Shown: positions 1-5,393 of the stretch, piece after piece
Numbering within the stretch: the first letter of the stretch is position 1
How the letters are laid out: every line of letters begins with the position of its first letter
Assembly (NCBI GenBank): GCA_038248985.1
Contig: JBBRWV010000173.1
Location: 1-5,491, forward strand
Source of the DNA: JBBRWV01 sp038248985
GTDB taxonomy: Bacteria; Planctomycetota; Phycisphaerae; WQYP01
Direction: 5' to 3'
DNA length: 5,491 bases
Notes under the pieces: generated by a model
The model's database searches: none
What the model was told of the DNA's origin: nothing
What the model saw: only the letters and a program-made list of their open reading frames with translations
Position numbers and translations under genes: made by a program

Positions 1-57
1 CAGCATCTTCCCACGATCACGAAACGGAAGAATCCTACTCCCCCGATCCCGCAGCAT
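1..57 (-). CDS. start of an unidentified leftward gene, possibly a transposase (partial)
   Basis: The ATG at 57-55 on the minus strand is preceded by AGGAG with 5 bases between it and the start, a good ribosome binding site. The frame stays open to the window edge: 19 codons, MLRDRGSRILPFRDRGKML. No family can be recognised from so little. The upstream DNA (87-126) carries two 16-bp repeats of the kind found at the ends of some insertion sequences, so a transposase or its helper gene reading away from that end is the most natural guess. The peptide is basic (five Arg, one Lys), which is compatible with but not specific to a DNA-binding N-terminus. KML occurs at both ends of the visible peptide because a 9-base word, CAGCATCTT, occurs at 1-9 and again at 52-60. 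This could equally be a chance open frame. Confidence 0.35.
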   Translation of the reverse strand, partial: MLRDRGSRILPFRDRGKML

Positions 58-86
58 CTTGACTCCTGTTCGCTTCACTCAAAAGC

Positions 87-126
87 GGACAGTTTTATCT
101 GCCGGAAACAGGACATTACTATCTGC
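87..126. repeat. paired 16-bp direct repeats, candidate insertion-sequence end
   Basis: GGACAGTTTTATCTGC (87-102) and GGACATTACTATCTGC (111-126) match at 13 of 16 positions with a 24-bp period. On the minus strand each reads GCAGATA-N4-TGTCC. Multiple short terminal repeats of this period are typical of IS21-like element ends, which bind transposase at several sites and end in TG/CA. A TG dinucleotide on the minus strand at 129-128 would be a plausible tip. The second copy overlaps the stop codon of the MFS gene. The repeat is seen directly; the IS21-like assignment is an inference. Confidence 0.45.
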
Positions 127-1396
127 GCATGACAGGGAGGGGGACGCTGGGGTGTGGGAGGGATGTTGGTTTTTTGAGGGCGATAGCGGATTGGGCGAGG
201 ATGCCGAGGATCATGATGGAAGTGACGCCGAGGCCGATGCGTTGGAGTGCGGCGGTGGAGAAGTCATTGCCGCCGGCGAGGGCACCGACGGCAGGGCCGA
301 CGGCGATGCCGAGGCCGATGAGGGCTTCGTGGATGCCGGCGTGTCCGCCGTGGCCGTCGGAGACGTGCATGGCGTAGTAGAGGGAGCAGGAGTAGACGAG
401 GGCGGTGGAGAGACCGAAGAGGATTTGCATGAGGACGAGGGTGGCGAGGTGATAGTGGGTGAGGAGGAGGCAGAAGCTGAGGGCCAGGGCGATTTGGGCA
501 CCGAGGAGCCAGCGGATTTTGTAGTGCCAGCCGGTCCATTTCCAGGTGAGGGCGAAGCCGGCGAAGCGGGTGAAGGACCAGATGGAAGTGATGAAGGCGA
601 TGAAGGCGAGGTTGGTGATGCCGGACTCATTGGCGAGGCGGAGCTGGACGGGGATGAGGACGTTGACGGCGACGTAGGCGAGGGTGTTGCCGATCCAGGC
701 CATGAGGAGGAGGGTTTTGGCGCGTTGACGGAGGGCGGGGAGGGAGACGTCTTGTTCATGGGCGGATTCGACGGGGACGTTGTCGGCATGGATGTTTTTG
801 GCGGGTGGGGCGAAGAGGGTGAAGATGAGGAAGGAGAGTAAGCTGGCGAGAGCTGGGGCGATGAAAATGAGGGCCCAGTGGGATTTTTCGAGCGGGCCAC
901 GGGTGAAGAAGGCGGCGAAACCGGCGGAGCCCCAGGAGAGGTTGTAGAGGGCCATGCGGGTGGAGAGGGGCATGGGTGCGGCGGTGCGGGTGATGGCGGA
1001 TTCGAGGGCGGGCCAGATCATGGAGGAGGAGATATTGAAGGGGAGCATGATGGCCAGGAGTATCCAGATGGAGGGGGTTTGGATGGCGAAGAGGCCGAGG
1101 AGGGCGGTGAGGATGGACGCGGCGACCATCATTCCGACGAGGCGACGGGGGCCGAGTTTTTCGGAGAGGCGTCCGGCGGAGAGGGCGATAAAGATGTAGG
1201 CGAAGCCCCAGGCGGCGGAGAGCCAGAGGCGGGTTGAGGGGGGGACGTGGAGAACTTCGTCGGCGTAGTCATAGCAGCCGGCACAGAGGAGGGTGGCGGC
1301 GTAGGAGTTGAGGAATTCGATGAGGTACCAGGGGAGGAGGGAGCGGGAGTTGGAGAGGGTGGGCGTGGGGAGGATGGCGAGGGAGAGGGCGGACAA
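119..1396 (-). CDS. MFS transporter, about 12 membrane segments
   Basis: Inner-membrane secondary transporter of the major facilitator superfamily; the substrate cannot be read from the sequence. From a TTG start at 1396 the product is 425 residues, a normal MFS length, with alternating hydrophobic segments. Motif A lies after the second membrane segment (GRLSEKLGPRRLVG). A hydrophilic central loop (PPAKNIHADNVPVESAHEQD) separates the two halves. A Gly/Ala-rich late segment (GIHEALIGLGIAVGPAVGAL) is typical of these exporters. The frame is open upstream to an ATG at 1540, but that extension would be Pro-rich and would overlap the preceding reading frame. TTG at 1396 has GGAG six bases upstream and begins shortly before the first membrane helix, so I prefer it; another TTG at 1420 lacks a binding site. 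The last residues (VMRR) and stop codon fall in a candidate IS end, so the natural C-terminus may have been changed slightly. Confidence 0.85.
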   Translation of the reverse strand: MSALSLAILPTPTLSNSRSLLPWYLIEFLNSYAATLLCAGCYDYADEVLHVPPSTRLWLSAAWGFAYIFIALSAGRLSEKLGPRRLVGMMVAASILTALLGLFAIQTPSIWILLAIMLPFNISSSMIWPALESAITRTAAPMPLSTRMALYNLSWGSAGFAAFFTRGPLEKSHWALIFIAPALASLLSFLIFTLFAPPAKNIHADNVPVESAHEQDVSLPALRQRAKTLLLMAWIGNTLAYVAVNVLIPVQLRLANESGITNLAFIAFITSIWSFTRFAGFALTWKWTGWHYKIRWLLGAQIALALSFCLLLTHYHLATLVLMQILFGLSTALVYSCSLYYAMHVSDGHGGHAGIHEALIGLGIAVGPAVGALAGGNDFSTAALQRIGLGVTSIMILGILAQSAIALKKPTSLPHPSVPLPVMRR

Positions 1397-1491
1397 GGGA
1401 GGCTCCGAGGGGTGAGGCAAAGGTGGGATTGTAAGCGGAGGGAGGGGGGTGGGGAACTGGGAGAGTGGCGGCGTATTTTCTTTGGAGGAAT

Positions 1492-1938
1492 TTAGCGCGG
1501 GCCGACCGCCTGGCCGACGAAGAAGTTGTTGGTGGACCAACTGGTGAAGTAGATGCTCTGGGGGTCGATCAGGCCTTTGTTGAAAGTCATGAAACTCACG
1601 CGGCCATCGTTGTAGAAGGTGTTCATGCCGGAGGTGTGATTGACTTCGAGGCTTTCGAATTCATTGGCTCGATCGAAGTGGAGCGTGAGGTAGGCGGGGT
1701 CATTGATGGTGTTATTGAAGGTGGAAATATCTGACATGACGACGGTATTGGGCGGGTCAGTCATGAAGCCGGCGCAGAAATTGCCGTTGCCGGGGGTAAT
1801 GGAGCCGCCCATGTAGGACCAGCCGGAGGTGGCCACGGCGATGCCGTCGTTGAATGTCGTGTTGTCAGGATAGGGAGGGGAAACTTTGTCGAGTTTTTTC
1901 CCGTATGTTTGATATGAAGGATAAATGAGGCCTAGAAT
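1492..1938 (-). pseudogene. 5'-truncated prepilin-type H-X9-DG domain protein remnant
   Basis: The C-terminus carries NHTSGMNTFYNDGRVSF, an exact H-X9-DG spacing followed by a short hydrophobic tail. This is the hallmark of the prepilin-like DUF1559/H-X9-DG proteins that are numerous in Planctomycetes, Lentisphaerae and Verrucomicrobia. Such proteins are normally around 200-350 residues and begin with a cleavable prepilin segment (FTLVELLVVIAIIG-like). Here the frame runs open from the TGA at 1941-1939 and shows no such segment. There is no ATG; the only usual start is GTG at 1836 (114 residues), which has no ribosome binding site, while protein-like sequence (KLDKVSPPYPDNTTFNDGIA) continues upstream of it. 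I therefore read it as the surviving 3' part of a gene whose 5' part was lost. The His of the common DGHV motif is Arg here (DGRV). The alternative is a short intact protein started at 1836. Confidence 0.6.
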
Positions 1939-1977
1939 TCATGAGTTTCGCAGGATCTGGTTCTTGAGGAGAAAAAC

Positions 1978-2577
1978 ATGCGATATGGTGAAATCACTTT
2001 TGCGGCATTGGCGCTCACCCTGACGCTTGGGCTGGGCGGGTGTGCAGAATACATGAACCATCACGGACATCCGGGGGGAGGCCACATGGTCAAGGTAGAT
2101 GAGGCGATTGCGGTGATTGTGCCGACGACGGGAAGCGCGGTGAGTGGGAAGATTCATTTTGTGAGTGTACCGGGCGGTATTCATCTTTTGGGCGAAGTGG
2201 GCGGTCTCGCACCCAACTCCGAGCATGGGTTTCATATTCATGAGTTCGGGGATGTTTCTTCGGCGGACGGCAAAAGTGCGGGCGGACACTACAATCCCGA
2301 AGGGCATCCTCATGCCGATGTGCGCGTGCAGCCGCGCCATGCGGGGGATCTGGGCAACTTGAAGGCGGATGGGGCGGGAGTGGGGAAAGTCGATCTGGTG
2401 GTCAAGGGAATTTCAATTGCCGGGCACATGAATCCGATCATAGGGCGCGGCGTGGTTGTGCATGCCAAGCCGGATGATTTGAAGACGCAGCCGACGGGTG
2501 ATGCGGGCGGGCGTATCGGCGTGGGCGTAATCGGGGTGGCCAAGTCCGGCATCGCCGCGACGTTGCCGGCGAAATGA
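1978..2577 (+). CDS. sodC: Cu,Zn superoxide dismutase, predicted lipoprotein
   Basis: Converts superoxide to oxygen and hydrogen peroxide outside the cytoplasm. Residues 1-22 form a lipoprotein signal peptide ending in the lipobox LGGC, so the enzyme should be anchored to a membrane through Cys22. A His/Gly-rich linker follows (NHHGHPGGGH, 27-36) and could bind metal. The catalytic domain spans about 40-199. Copper ligands are His86 and His88 (HGFHIHEFGD), bridging His104 (GGHYNP) and His162 (VVVHAKPDD). Zinc ligands are His104, His112, His121 and Asp124 (AGDLGN). The active-site arginine is Arg179 (GGRIGVGVIG). Both cysteines of the family's intrasubunit disulfide are replaced by valine (Val93 and Val182), leaving Cys22 as the only cysteine. 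The start has AGGAG six bases upstream. The gene is monocistronic and converges on the dioxygenase gene with 45 bp between the stop codons. Confidence 0.95.
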   Translation: MRYGEITFAALALTLTLGLGGCAEYMNHHGHPGGGHMVKVDEAIAVIVPTTGSAVSGKIHFVSVPGGIHLLGEVGGLAPNSEHGFHIHEFGDVSSADGKSAGGHYNPEGHPHADVRVQPRHAGDLGNLKADGAGVGKVDLVVKGISIAGHMNPIIGRGVVVHAKPDDLKTQPTGDAGGRIGVGVIGVAKSGIAATLPAK

Positions 2578-2622
2578 GTGGTGCCGGGACGGGGCGGGGA
2601 ACGCGCGAGGTGTGCCGGTTTT

Positions 2623-3477
2623 TTAGTGCGGTCCCTTCGGTTCGACATTGAACGTGCCGCAGGGACCGCCGCCGGTGGCGGTTTCTTTTTCGATCAGGGT
2701 GCCATCAAAGCGGATCAGGGGGCGATACCCGTGGGCGACTTCGATGCAGCTTTGGGGGACGTAGTGGCAGATGAGACTGCGGCGGAAGCGAGTGGCGGAG
2801 GTGTTGGGGCAGGAGCCGTGGATGATGGACCCATTGAAAAAAAGGACGTCGCCAGCTTTCAGAAGCATGGTTACCTGGCGCATGTGGGCGGGAATTTCGA
2901 CATGTTCGGAGGTGAAATATTTAGTGTTGTCGGAGGGCTCGGGGCAGACGATATCCATGCGGGCGGACTCGGGGACGACGGTCATGGTGCCGTTCTCTTC
3001 ATCGCAATCATCGATGGCGACCCAGGCGGCGAGGCAGGTGCCGGGGGAGACGCGGAGGTAGAAATTGTCCTGGTGGAAGTCTTGCCCGCGGGCGCCGGGG
3101 GGCTTGAAGTAGAACATGGTTTGGGCGGCGATGGGTTCTTCGCCGAGGAGATCGCGGAGGATATTGGCGATGCGTTCGTCGAGCAGGTATTTGTGGGAGA
3201 GGGGTCCGACGGGGAGGTCGGTGCGGCGATGGGGGTTCATCATGCGGGGGTAGTAGGCGAGGGGATCGGAGGAGGCGTAGCCAGCGGTTCCGCGCTGGGT
3301 TTCGGAGAGACCTGCGACGGGGCCGTGGGAGTTTTGCTGCATGAAGGTTTCGCGGATTTCGCGAACTTCATCGGGCGTGAGGAGTTGGCGGGCGATGTGA
3401 TAGCCCTGGGCCTGGAAGTGCGCGACTTGCTCGGGGGAGAGGGTGCGCAGATTGAGGGTGACGGTGGAAGTGACCAT
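2623..3477 (-). CDS. phytanoyl-CoA dioxygenase (PhyH) family Fe(II)/2-oxoglutarate oxygenase
   Basis: Cytoplasmic non-haem iron oxygenase that would couple 2-oxoglutarate decarboxylation to hydroxylation of an unknown substrate. The protein has 284 residues, normal for the family. The double-stranded beta-helix core holds the iron triad His135-x-Asp137 (DFHQDNFYL) and His220 (GSIIHGSCPNTS). Arg232 or Arg233 (RFRRSLICHY) is the expected 2-oxoglutarate carboxylate ligand. NGTMTVVPESAR (162-173) is the usual 'enough to write home about' PhyH segment before the distal His. The N-terminus (LSPEQVAHFQAQGYHIARQLLTPDE) is the typical PhyH opening. ATG at 3477 is chosen because GGAG lies seven bases upstream and the family homology begins there; the open frame extends to an ATG at 3606, which would cross into the neighbouring regulator. 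Divergent from an AraC-type gene, which probably controls it. Bacterial members of this group are not generally phytanoyl-CoA enzymes, so the family name should not be taken as the substrate. Confidence 0.92.
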   Translation of the reverse strand: MVTSTVTLNLRTLSPEQVAHFQAQGYHIARQLLTPDEVREIRETFMQQNSHGPVAGLSETQRGTAGYASSDPLAYYPRMMNPHRRTDLPVGPLSHKYLLDERIANILRDLLGEEPIAAQTMFYFKPPGARGQDFHQDNFYLRVSPGTCLAAWVAIDDCDEENGTMTVVPESARMDIVCPEPSDNTKYFTSEHVEIPAHMRQVTMLLKAGDVLFFNGSIIHGSCPNTSATRFRRSLICHYVPQSCIEVAHGYRPLIRFDGTLIEKETATGGGPCGTFNVEPKGPH

Positions 3478-3541
3478 CGGCGGCTCCAGGTAAGTAGGTA
3501 GGGGAAGGAGTTTGGCTGGTAATATTGAAGCAGATTGAGGG

Positions 3542-3565
3542 GCAATAGGGAATTGCGAGCATTGC
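3542..3565. promoter_or_regulatory. candidate operator in the divergent control region
   Basis: Three short words sit close together: GCAAT (3542-3546), ATTGC (3552-3556) and ATTGC (3561-3565). The first two form an inverted repeat with 5 bases between them; the last two form a direct repeat with a 9-bp period. The block overlaps the presumed -35 area of the rightward regulator gene. AraC-type proteins usually bind direct-repeat half-sites next to or overlapping -35 elements, so this is a reasonable candidate site. The words are only 5 bases long and could be chance. Confidence 0.3.
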
Positions 3566-3579
3566 TGAAAACCTATAAT
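3553..3579 (+). promoter_or_regulatory. candidate promoter of the AraC-type gene
   Basis: A perfect TATAAT lies at 3574-3579. TTGCGA at 3553-3558 is a possible -35 element, but the spacer is only 15 bases, so the promoter may rely on activation or on another -35. Transcription starting about 7 bases after the -10 box would begin around 3586, only a few bases before the ATG at 3590, which itself has no ribosome binding site. The mRNA may therefore be leaderless or nearly so. Confidence 0.45.
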
Positions 3580-3589
3580 ATGCTGCTGC

Positions 3590-4375
3590 ATGATTCCGCG
3601 TTTCAATACTCCTCACCGCACCGTTATTGACCTGGTGACGGGGCATTTTCACGAGCGGCGCGGGTATAGCATATGGCGGGAGAATGGCACGGGGGATTGG
3701 CTAATTATTTATACGGTGGGGGGGATGGGGAGGTTTGGCCATGCGGGGGGCGAGATTTTGGCGTCAGCGGGAGACGTGGTGATCCTGCGTCCTAAAACCC
3801 TACACGATTACGGTGTGGAGAAAACGCTGCGGAAGTGGGAGTTACTGTGGGCGCACTTTCAACCGCGGCCGCACTGGATTGAGTGGCTGGGGTGGCCGGA
3901 GGTGTCGCCGGGGCTGATGCGGGTGCGGCTGGACACGGGGACGCGCGGGGCGGTCAAGCGGGAGTTGCGGACAATGCATGCGGCGGCGACGGGTGCGGCG
4001 CGGAGTCGCACGGCGTTGGCGATGTGTGCATTGGAGCGGGCGATTTTGTTGTGCGACGCGGCCAATCCGCTGGCGGGGCAATCGTCGTTGGATCCGCGGG
4101 TTCAAGCGGCGATGGAGTATTTGTGCCGCAACCTGGCGGGTCAGGTGCATCTTTCGGCGTCACGTTTGGCGCATCTTTTTCGTGCGCAGACGGGGACGAC
4201 GCCGCAGCAGTTTTTGGAGGTTCAGCGTCTGGACCGTGCGAAGCAGTTGCTGGCGTTGACGCCGCACTCGATCAAGGAGGTGGCGCATTTGGTGGGTTTT
4301 GCGAATCCATTTTATTTCACAATGCGGTTTAAGCGTTATACGGGTCAAAGCCCGCGGGCGTGGCGTCGGGGGTGA
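3590..4375 (+). CDS. AraC family transcriptional regulator with cupin sensor domain
   Basis: DNA-binding regulator of 261 residues. The N-terminal half (about 35-115) is an AraC-type cupin ligand pocket: GDWLIIYTVGGMGRF, GDVVILRPKTLHDYG and the aromatic stretch HFQPRPHWIEWLGWP, which closely parallels the arabinose-binding domain of E. coli AraC. A sugar or similar small ligand is thus plausible but unproven. The C-terminal half holds the two helix-turn-helix motifs, LSASRLAHLFRAQTGTTPQQ (188-207) and SIKEVAHLVGFANPFYFTMR (227-246), followed by the family signature FKRYTGQSPRAWRR. ATG at 3590 lacks a ribosome binding site but follows a TATAAT box by 10 bases, and the conserved domain starts soon after it. 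It is transcribed away from the PhyH gene across 112 bp, a typical arrangement of regulator and target. Autoregulation is likely for the family but not shown. Confidence 0.95.
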   Translation: MIPRFNTPHRTVIDLVTGHFHERRGYSIWRENGTGDWLIIYTVGGMGRFGHAGGEILASAGDVVILRPKTLHDYGVEKTLRKWELLWAHFQPRPHWIEWLGWPEVSPGLMRVRLDTGTRGAVKRELRTMHAAATGAARSRTALAMCALERAILLCDAANPLAGQSSLDPRVQAAMEYLCRNLAGQVHLSASRLAHLFRAQTGTTPQQFLEVQRLDRAKQLLALTPHSIKEVAHLVGFANPFYFTMRFKRYTGQSPRAWRRG

Positions 4376-4405
4376 AATGGAGGGGGAAGCGGGGGGCGGG
4401 GTGAT

Positions 4406-4435
4406 TTGACATTGCGGGCGTGGGGGGAGTATTCT
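4406..4435 (+). promoter_or_regulatory. sigma-70-type promoter of tRNA-His
   Basis: A perfect TTGACA at 4406-4411 is followed after 18 bases by TATTCT at 4430-4435. Transcription would start around 4442, giving a leader of about 34 bases before the mature tRNA. Nothing else downstream on this strand needs a promoter, and stable RNA genes commonly have near-consensus promoters. Confidence 0.7.
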
Positions 4436-4475
4436 TTAGGGTCTCTGCTGCGGGGCGACCCGGGGTGGAAAACAT

Positions 4476-4549
4476 GGTAGTGTTAGCTCAGTTGGTAGAG
4501 CATCGGGTTGTGGTCCCGAGGGTCGCGGGTTCGAGTCCCGTACATTACC
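4476..4549 (+). tRNA. tRNA-His (anticodon GTG)
   Basis: Complete cloverleaf. The acceptor stem GTAGTGT (4477-4483) pairs with ACATTAC (4542-4548), including one G-U pair. The extra 5' base G-1 (4476) faces C73 (4549), the identity element specific to histidine tRNAs. The D arm contains AGCTCAGTTGGTAGAGC. The anticodon stem TCGGG/CCCGA closes the loop TTGTGGT with anticodon GTG at 4510-4512. The T arm is GCGGG-TTCGAGT-CCCGT. The genomic bases after C73 are CAT, so the CCA end is not encoded and must be added enzymatically. The gene marks the left border of the mobile-looking region to the right, as tRNA genes often do. Confidence 0.97.
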
Positions 4550-4560
4550 CATAATAGAAA

Positions 4561-4596
4561 GCCCGTCGCTATTCACTTTTAACGCTTCCGATGGGC
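4561..4596. terminator. hairpin just downstream of tRNA-His, possible terminator
   Basis: GCCCGTCG (4561-4568) pairs with CGATGGGC (4589-4596) over 8 bp with one G-U pair and a 20-base loop. It lies 12 bases past the tRNA, where transcription should end. There is no T-run after it, so an intrinsic terminator is only a weak possibility; a processing or structural element is also conceivable. Confidence 0.35.
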
Positions 4597-4633
4597 GAAT
4601 CGTAACGTGGACATGTGGGTTAAATCAAGTGTC

Positions 4634-4666
4634 AATTGGATAGATGCCACCACGAAAATTGGATAG
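4634..4666. repeat. AATTGGATAG direct repeat pair, 23-bp period
   Basis: AATTGGATAG occurs at 4634-4643 and 4657-4666, and the following bases are related too (ATGCCACCACGA versus GCACCGACGA). The period resembles that of the repeats at 87-126. Short paired repeats of this period recall the multiple transposase binding sites at IS21-like ends, so this may be a leftover IS end inside the region flanking the tRNA. No transposase reading frame is attached to it. Confidence 0.4.
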
Positions 4667-4699
4667 GCACCGACGATCTGGAGTCCAGTTGGCTCCTGA

Positions 4700-4823
4700 T
4701 CAGCGGCTTGCTGTGCCTCTGCCTGCCTGCCTCTGGTGGTATGGTGGTATGGTTCGCTTTTCTTTTTTTGGGTCAGCGGCTGGCTGGCTGGCTGGGAATG
4801 GGCCTCTGCCTTCCTGCCTCTGG
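4700..4823. repeat. imperfect duplication with CTGCCT-rich low-complexity sequence
   Basis: Two related blocks are present. TCAGCGGCT occurs at 4700-4708 and 4773-4781. A 22-base word rich in GCCTCTGCCTxCCTGCC is at 4715-4736 and 4802-4823 with 21 of 22 bases matching. Between and within them are GGTGGTATGGTGGTATGG (from 4735) and four tandem GGCT units (4778-4793). The block fills most of the gap between the tRNA and the end of the terminase gene. Open frames across it on both strands are low-complexity and not convincing as proteins. Its role is unknown; it could be a dispersed genomic repeat or slippage product. Confidence 0.6.
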
Positions 4824-4843
4824 ACACACCACCGCCGCCGGTG

Positions 4844-5191
4844 TCAGAATTCGAGCTCATCGTCGGTTTCTGATGTGTCTTTTGTTTTGGCTGGTGTGGC
4901 TGGTGTGATTCCAAAATCACGGAGCATTCGGTACAGAGATGTGCCTGCCTTCGTCCGGATCGACAGATAAGGATTCGGACCATGCCATCCATTAGGCTGG
5001 GTAATGACCATCCCCATCTGGACTACTTGCGCGTGGGCCTCTGCCCATTCTGCCCACTTCTCCGCTAGAAGTTGCATTGCGGGCGCATCGGCATCTGCAT
5101 CGGTAAGGTGAGGCAAAATGCGATGGAATCGGTCCCATGCTTTTTCTGCGCGCGGAGATAAATCTTCAGGCTTTTCCATGGTCGTTTTCAT
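4844..5191 (-). CDS. phage terminase small subunit, P27 family
   Basis: In phages with this module the small subunit recognises viral DNA and recruits the large subunit (ATPase and nuclease) for packaging. The family pattern is clear: LSPRAEKAWDRFHRILPHL (11-29), an Ala/Trp-rich helix LLAEKWAEWAEAHAQVVQMG (41-60), then GPNPYLSIRTKAGTSLYRML (71-90) and the closing FGITPATPAK (93-102). The tail is acidic. The ATG at 5191 gives 115 residues, slightly short for the family, and has only a weak GGA upstream; a second ATG at 5179 is possible, and the frame is open to 5242. In related phages the large subunit gene normally follows directly. Here only about 290 bp of repeat-rich non-coding DNA separates this stop from the tRNA, so the gene is an orphan in this direction. 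It is likely a remnant prophage or satellite gene. Confidence 0.85.
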   Translation of the reverse strand: MKTTMEKPEDLSPRAEKAWDRFHRILPHLTDADADAPAMQLLAEKWAEWAEAHAQVVQMGMVITQPNGWHGPNPYLSIRTKAGTSLYRMLRDFGITPATPAKTKDTSETDDELEF

Positions 5192-5247
5192 AGTTTTTAT
5201 TCCGATTGTGCCAGAGAAAAACCTGCATCCGAAGATGGGCACTCCCC

Positions 5248-5278
5248 CCCATATTTTTTATGGGCACAAAATGTGTGC
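5248..5278. repeat. two adjacent short inverted repeats
   Basis: CCCATA-TTTTT-TATGGG (5248-5264) is directly followed by, and shares its last base with, GCACA-AAATG-TGTGC (5264-5278). They lie in the 202-bp gap between the divergent terminase and transposase starts. They may be operators for the leftward phage gene, or part of an IS end. No function can be assigned from the sequence alone. Confidence 0.4.
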
Positions 5279-5393
5279 AAGATGAGCATGTGGTCGGCTA
5301 AGGGCCGGCGCATCAATAAATGTCAAATAATATCATGTCAGAGGGGCCTGTCATTGAAAGGACTAATTACGACGCGGGCAAGGAGGCCTTAGG

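Noticed and set aside
59..1237. Long rightward frames with Glu/Gly/Asp-rich translations opposite the MFS gene
   Set aside because: They are antisense images of the MFS gene caused by its C-rich codon use; composition is low-complexity and no start site or domain is evident.
1886..1915. Possible sodC promoter, TTGTCG-N18-TGATAT
   Set aside because: Both hexamers match the consensus poorly, and the stretch also lies within the open H-X9-DG remnant frame; not distinguishable from chance.
2567..2622. Terminator between the convergent sodC and PhyH genes
   Set aside because: CCGGC/GCCGG words and a T-run near 2619-2624 exist, but no hairpin sits directly before the T-run on either strand.
2578..3501. 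A 307-residue rightward frame opposite the PhyH gene
   Set aside because: Gly/Val/Asp-rich antisense shadow; the leftward frame has the complete iron-binding triad and a good start site.
4778..4796. GGCT tandem units as a CRISPR or short-repeat array
   Set aside because: Only four contiguous 4-base units without spacers; simple slippage sequence.
4823..4845. GACAC/GTGTC hairpin at the terminase stop codon as a terminator
   Set aside because: The stem is only 5 bp, overlaps the stop codon and has no T-run on the minus strand.
4579..4992. Leftward 137-residue frame and overlapping rightward frames across 4636-4970
   Set aside because: They overlap the terminase gene in other frames and translate the low-complexity repeats into Gln/Ala- or Leu-rich strings without any recognisable domain.
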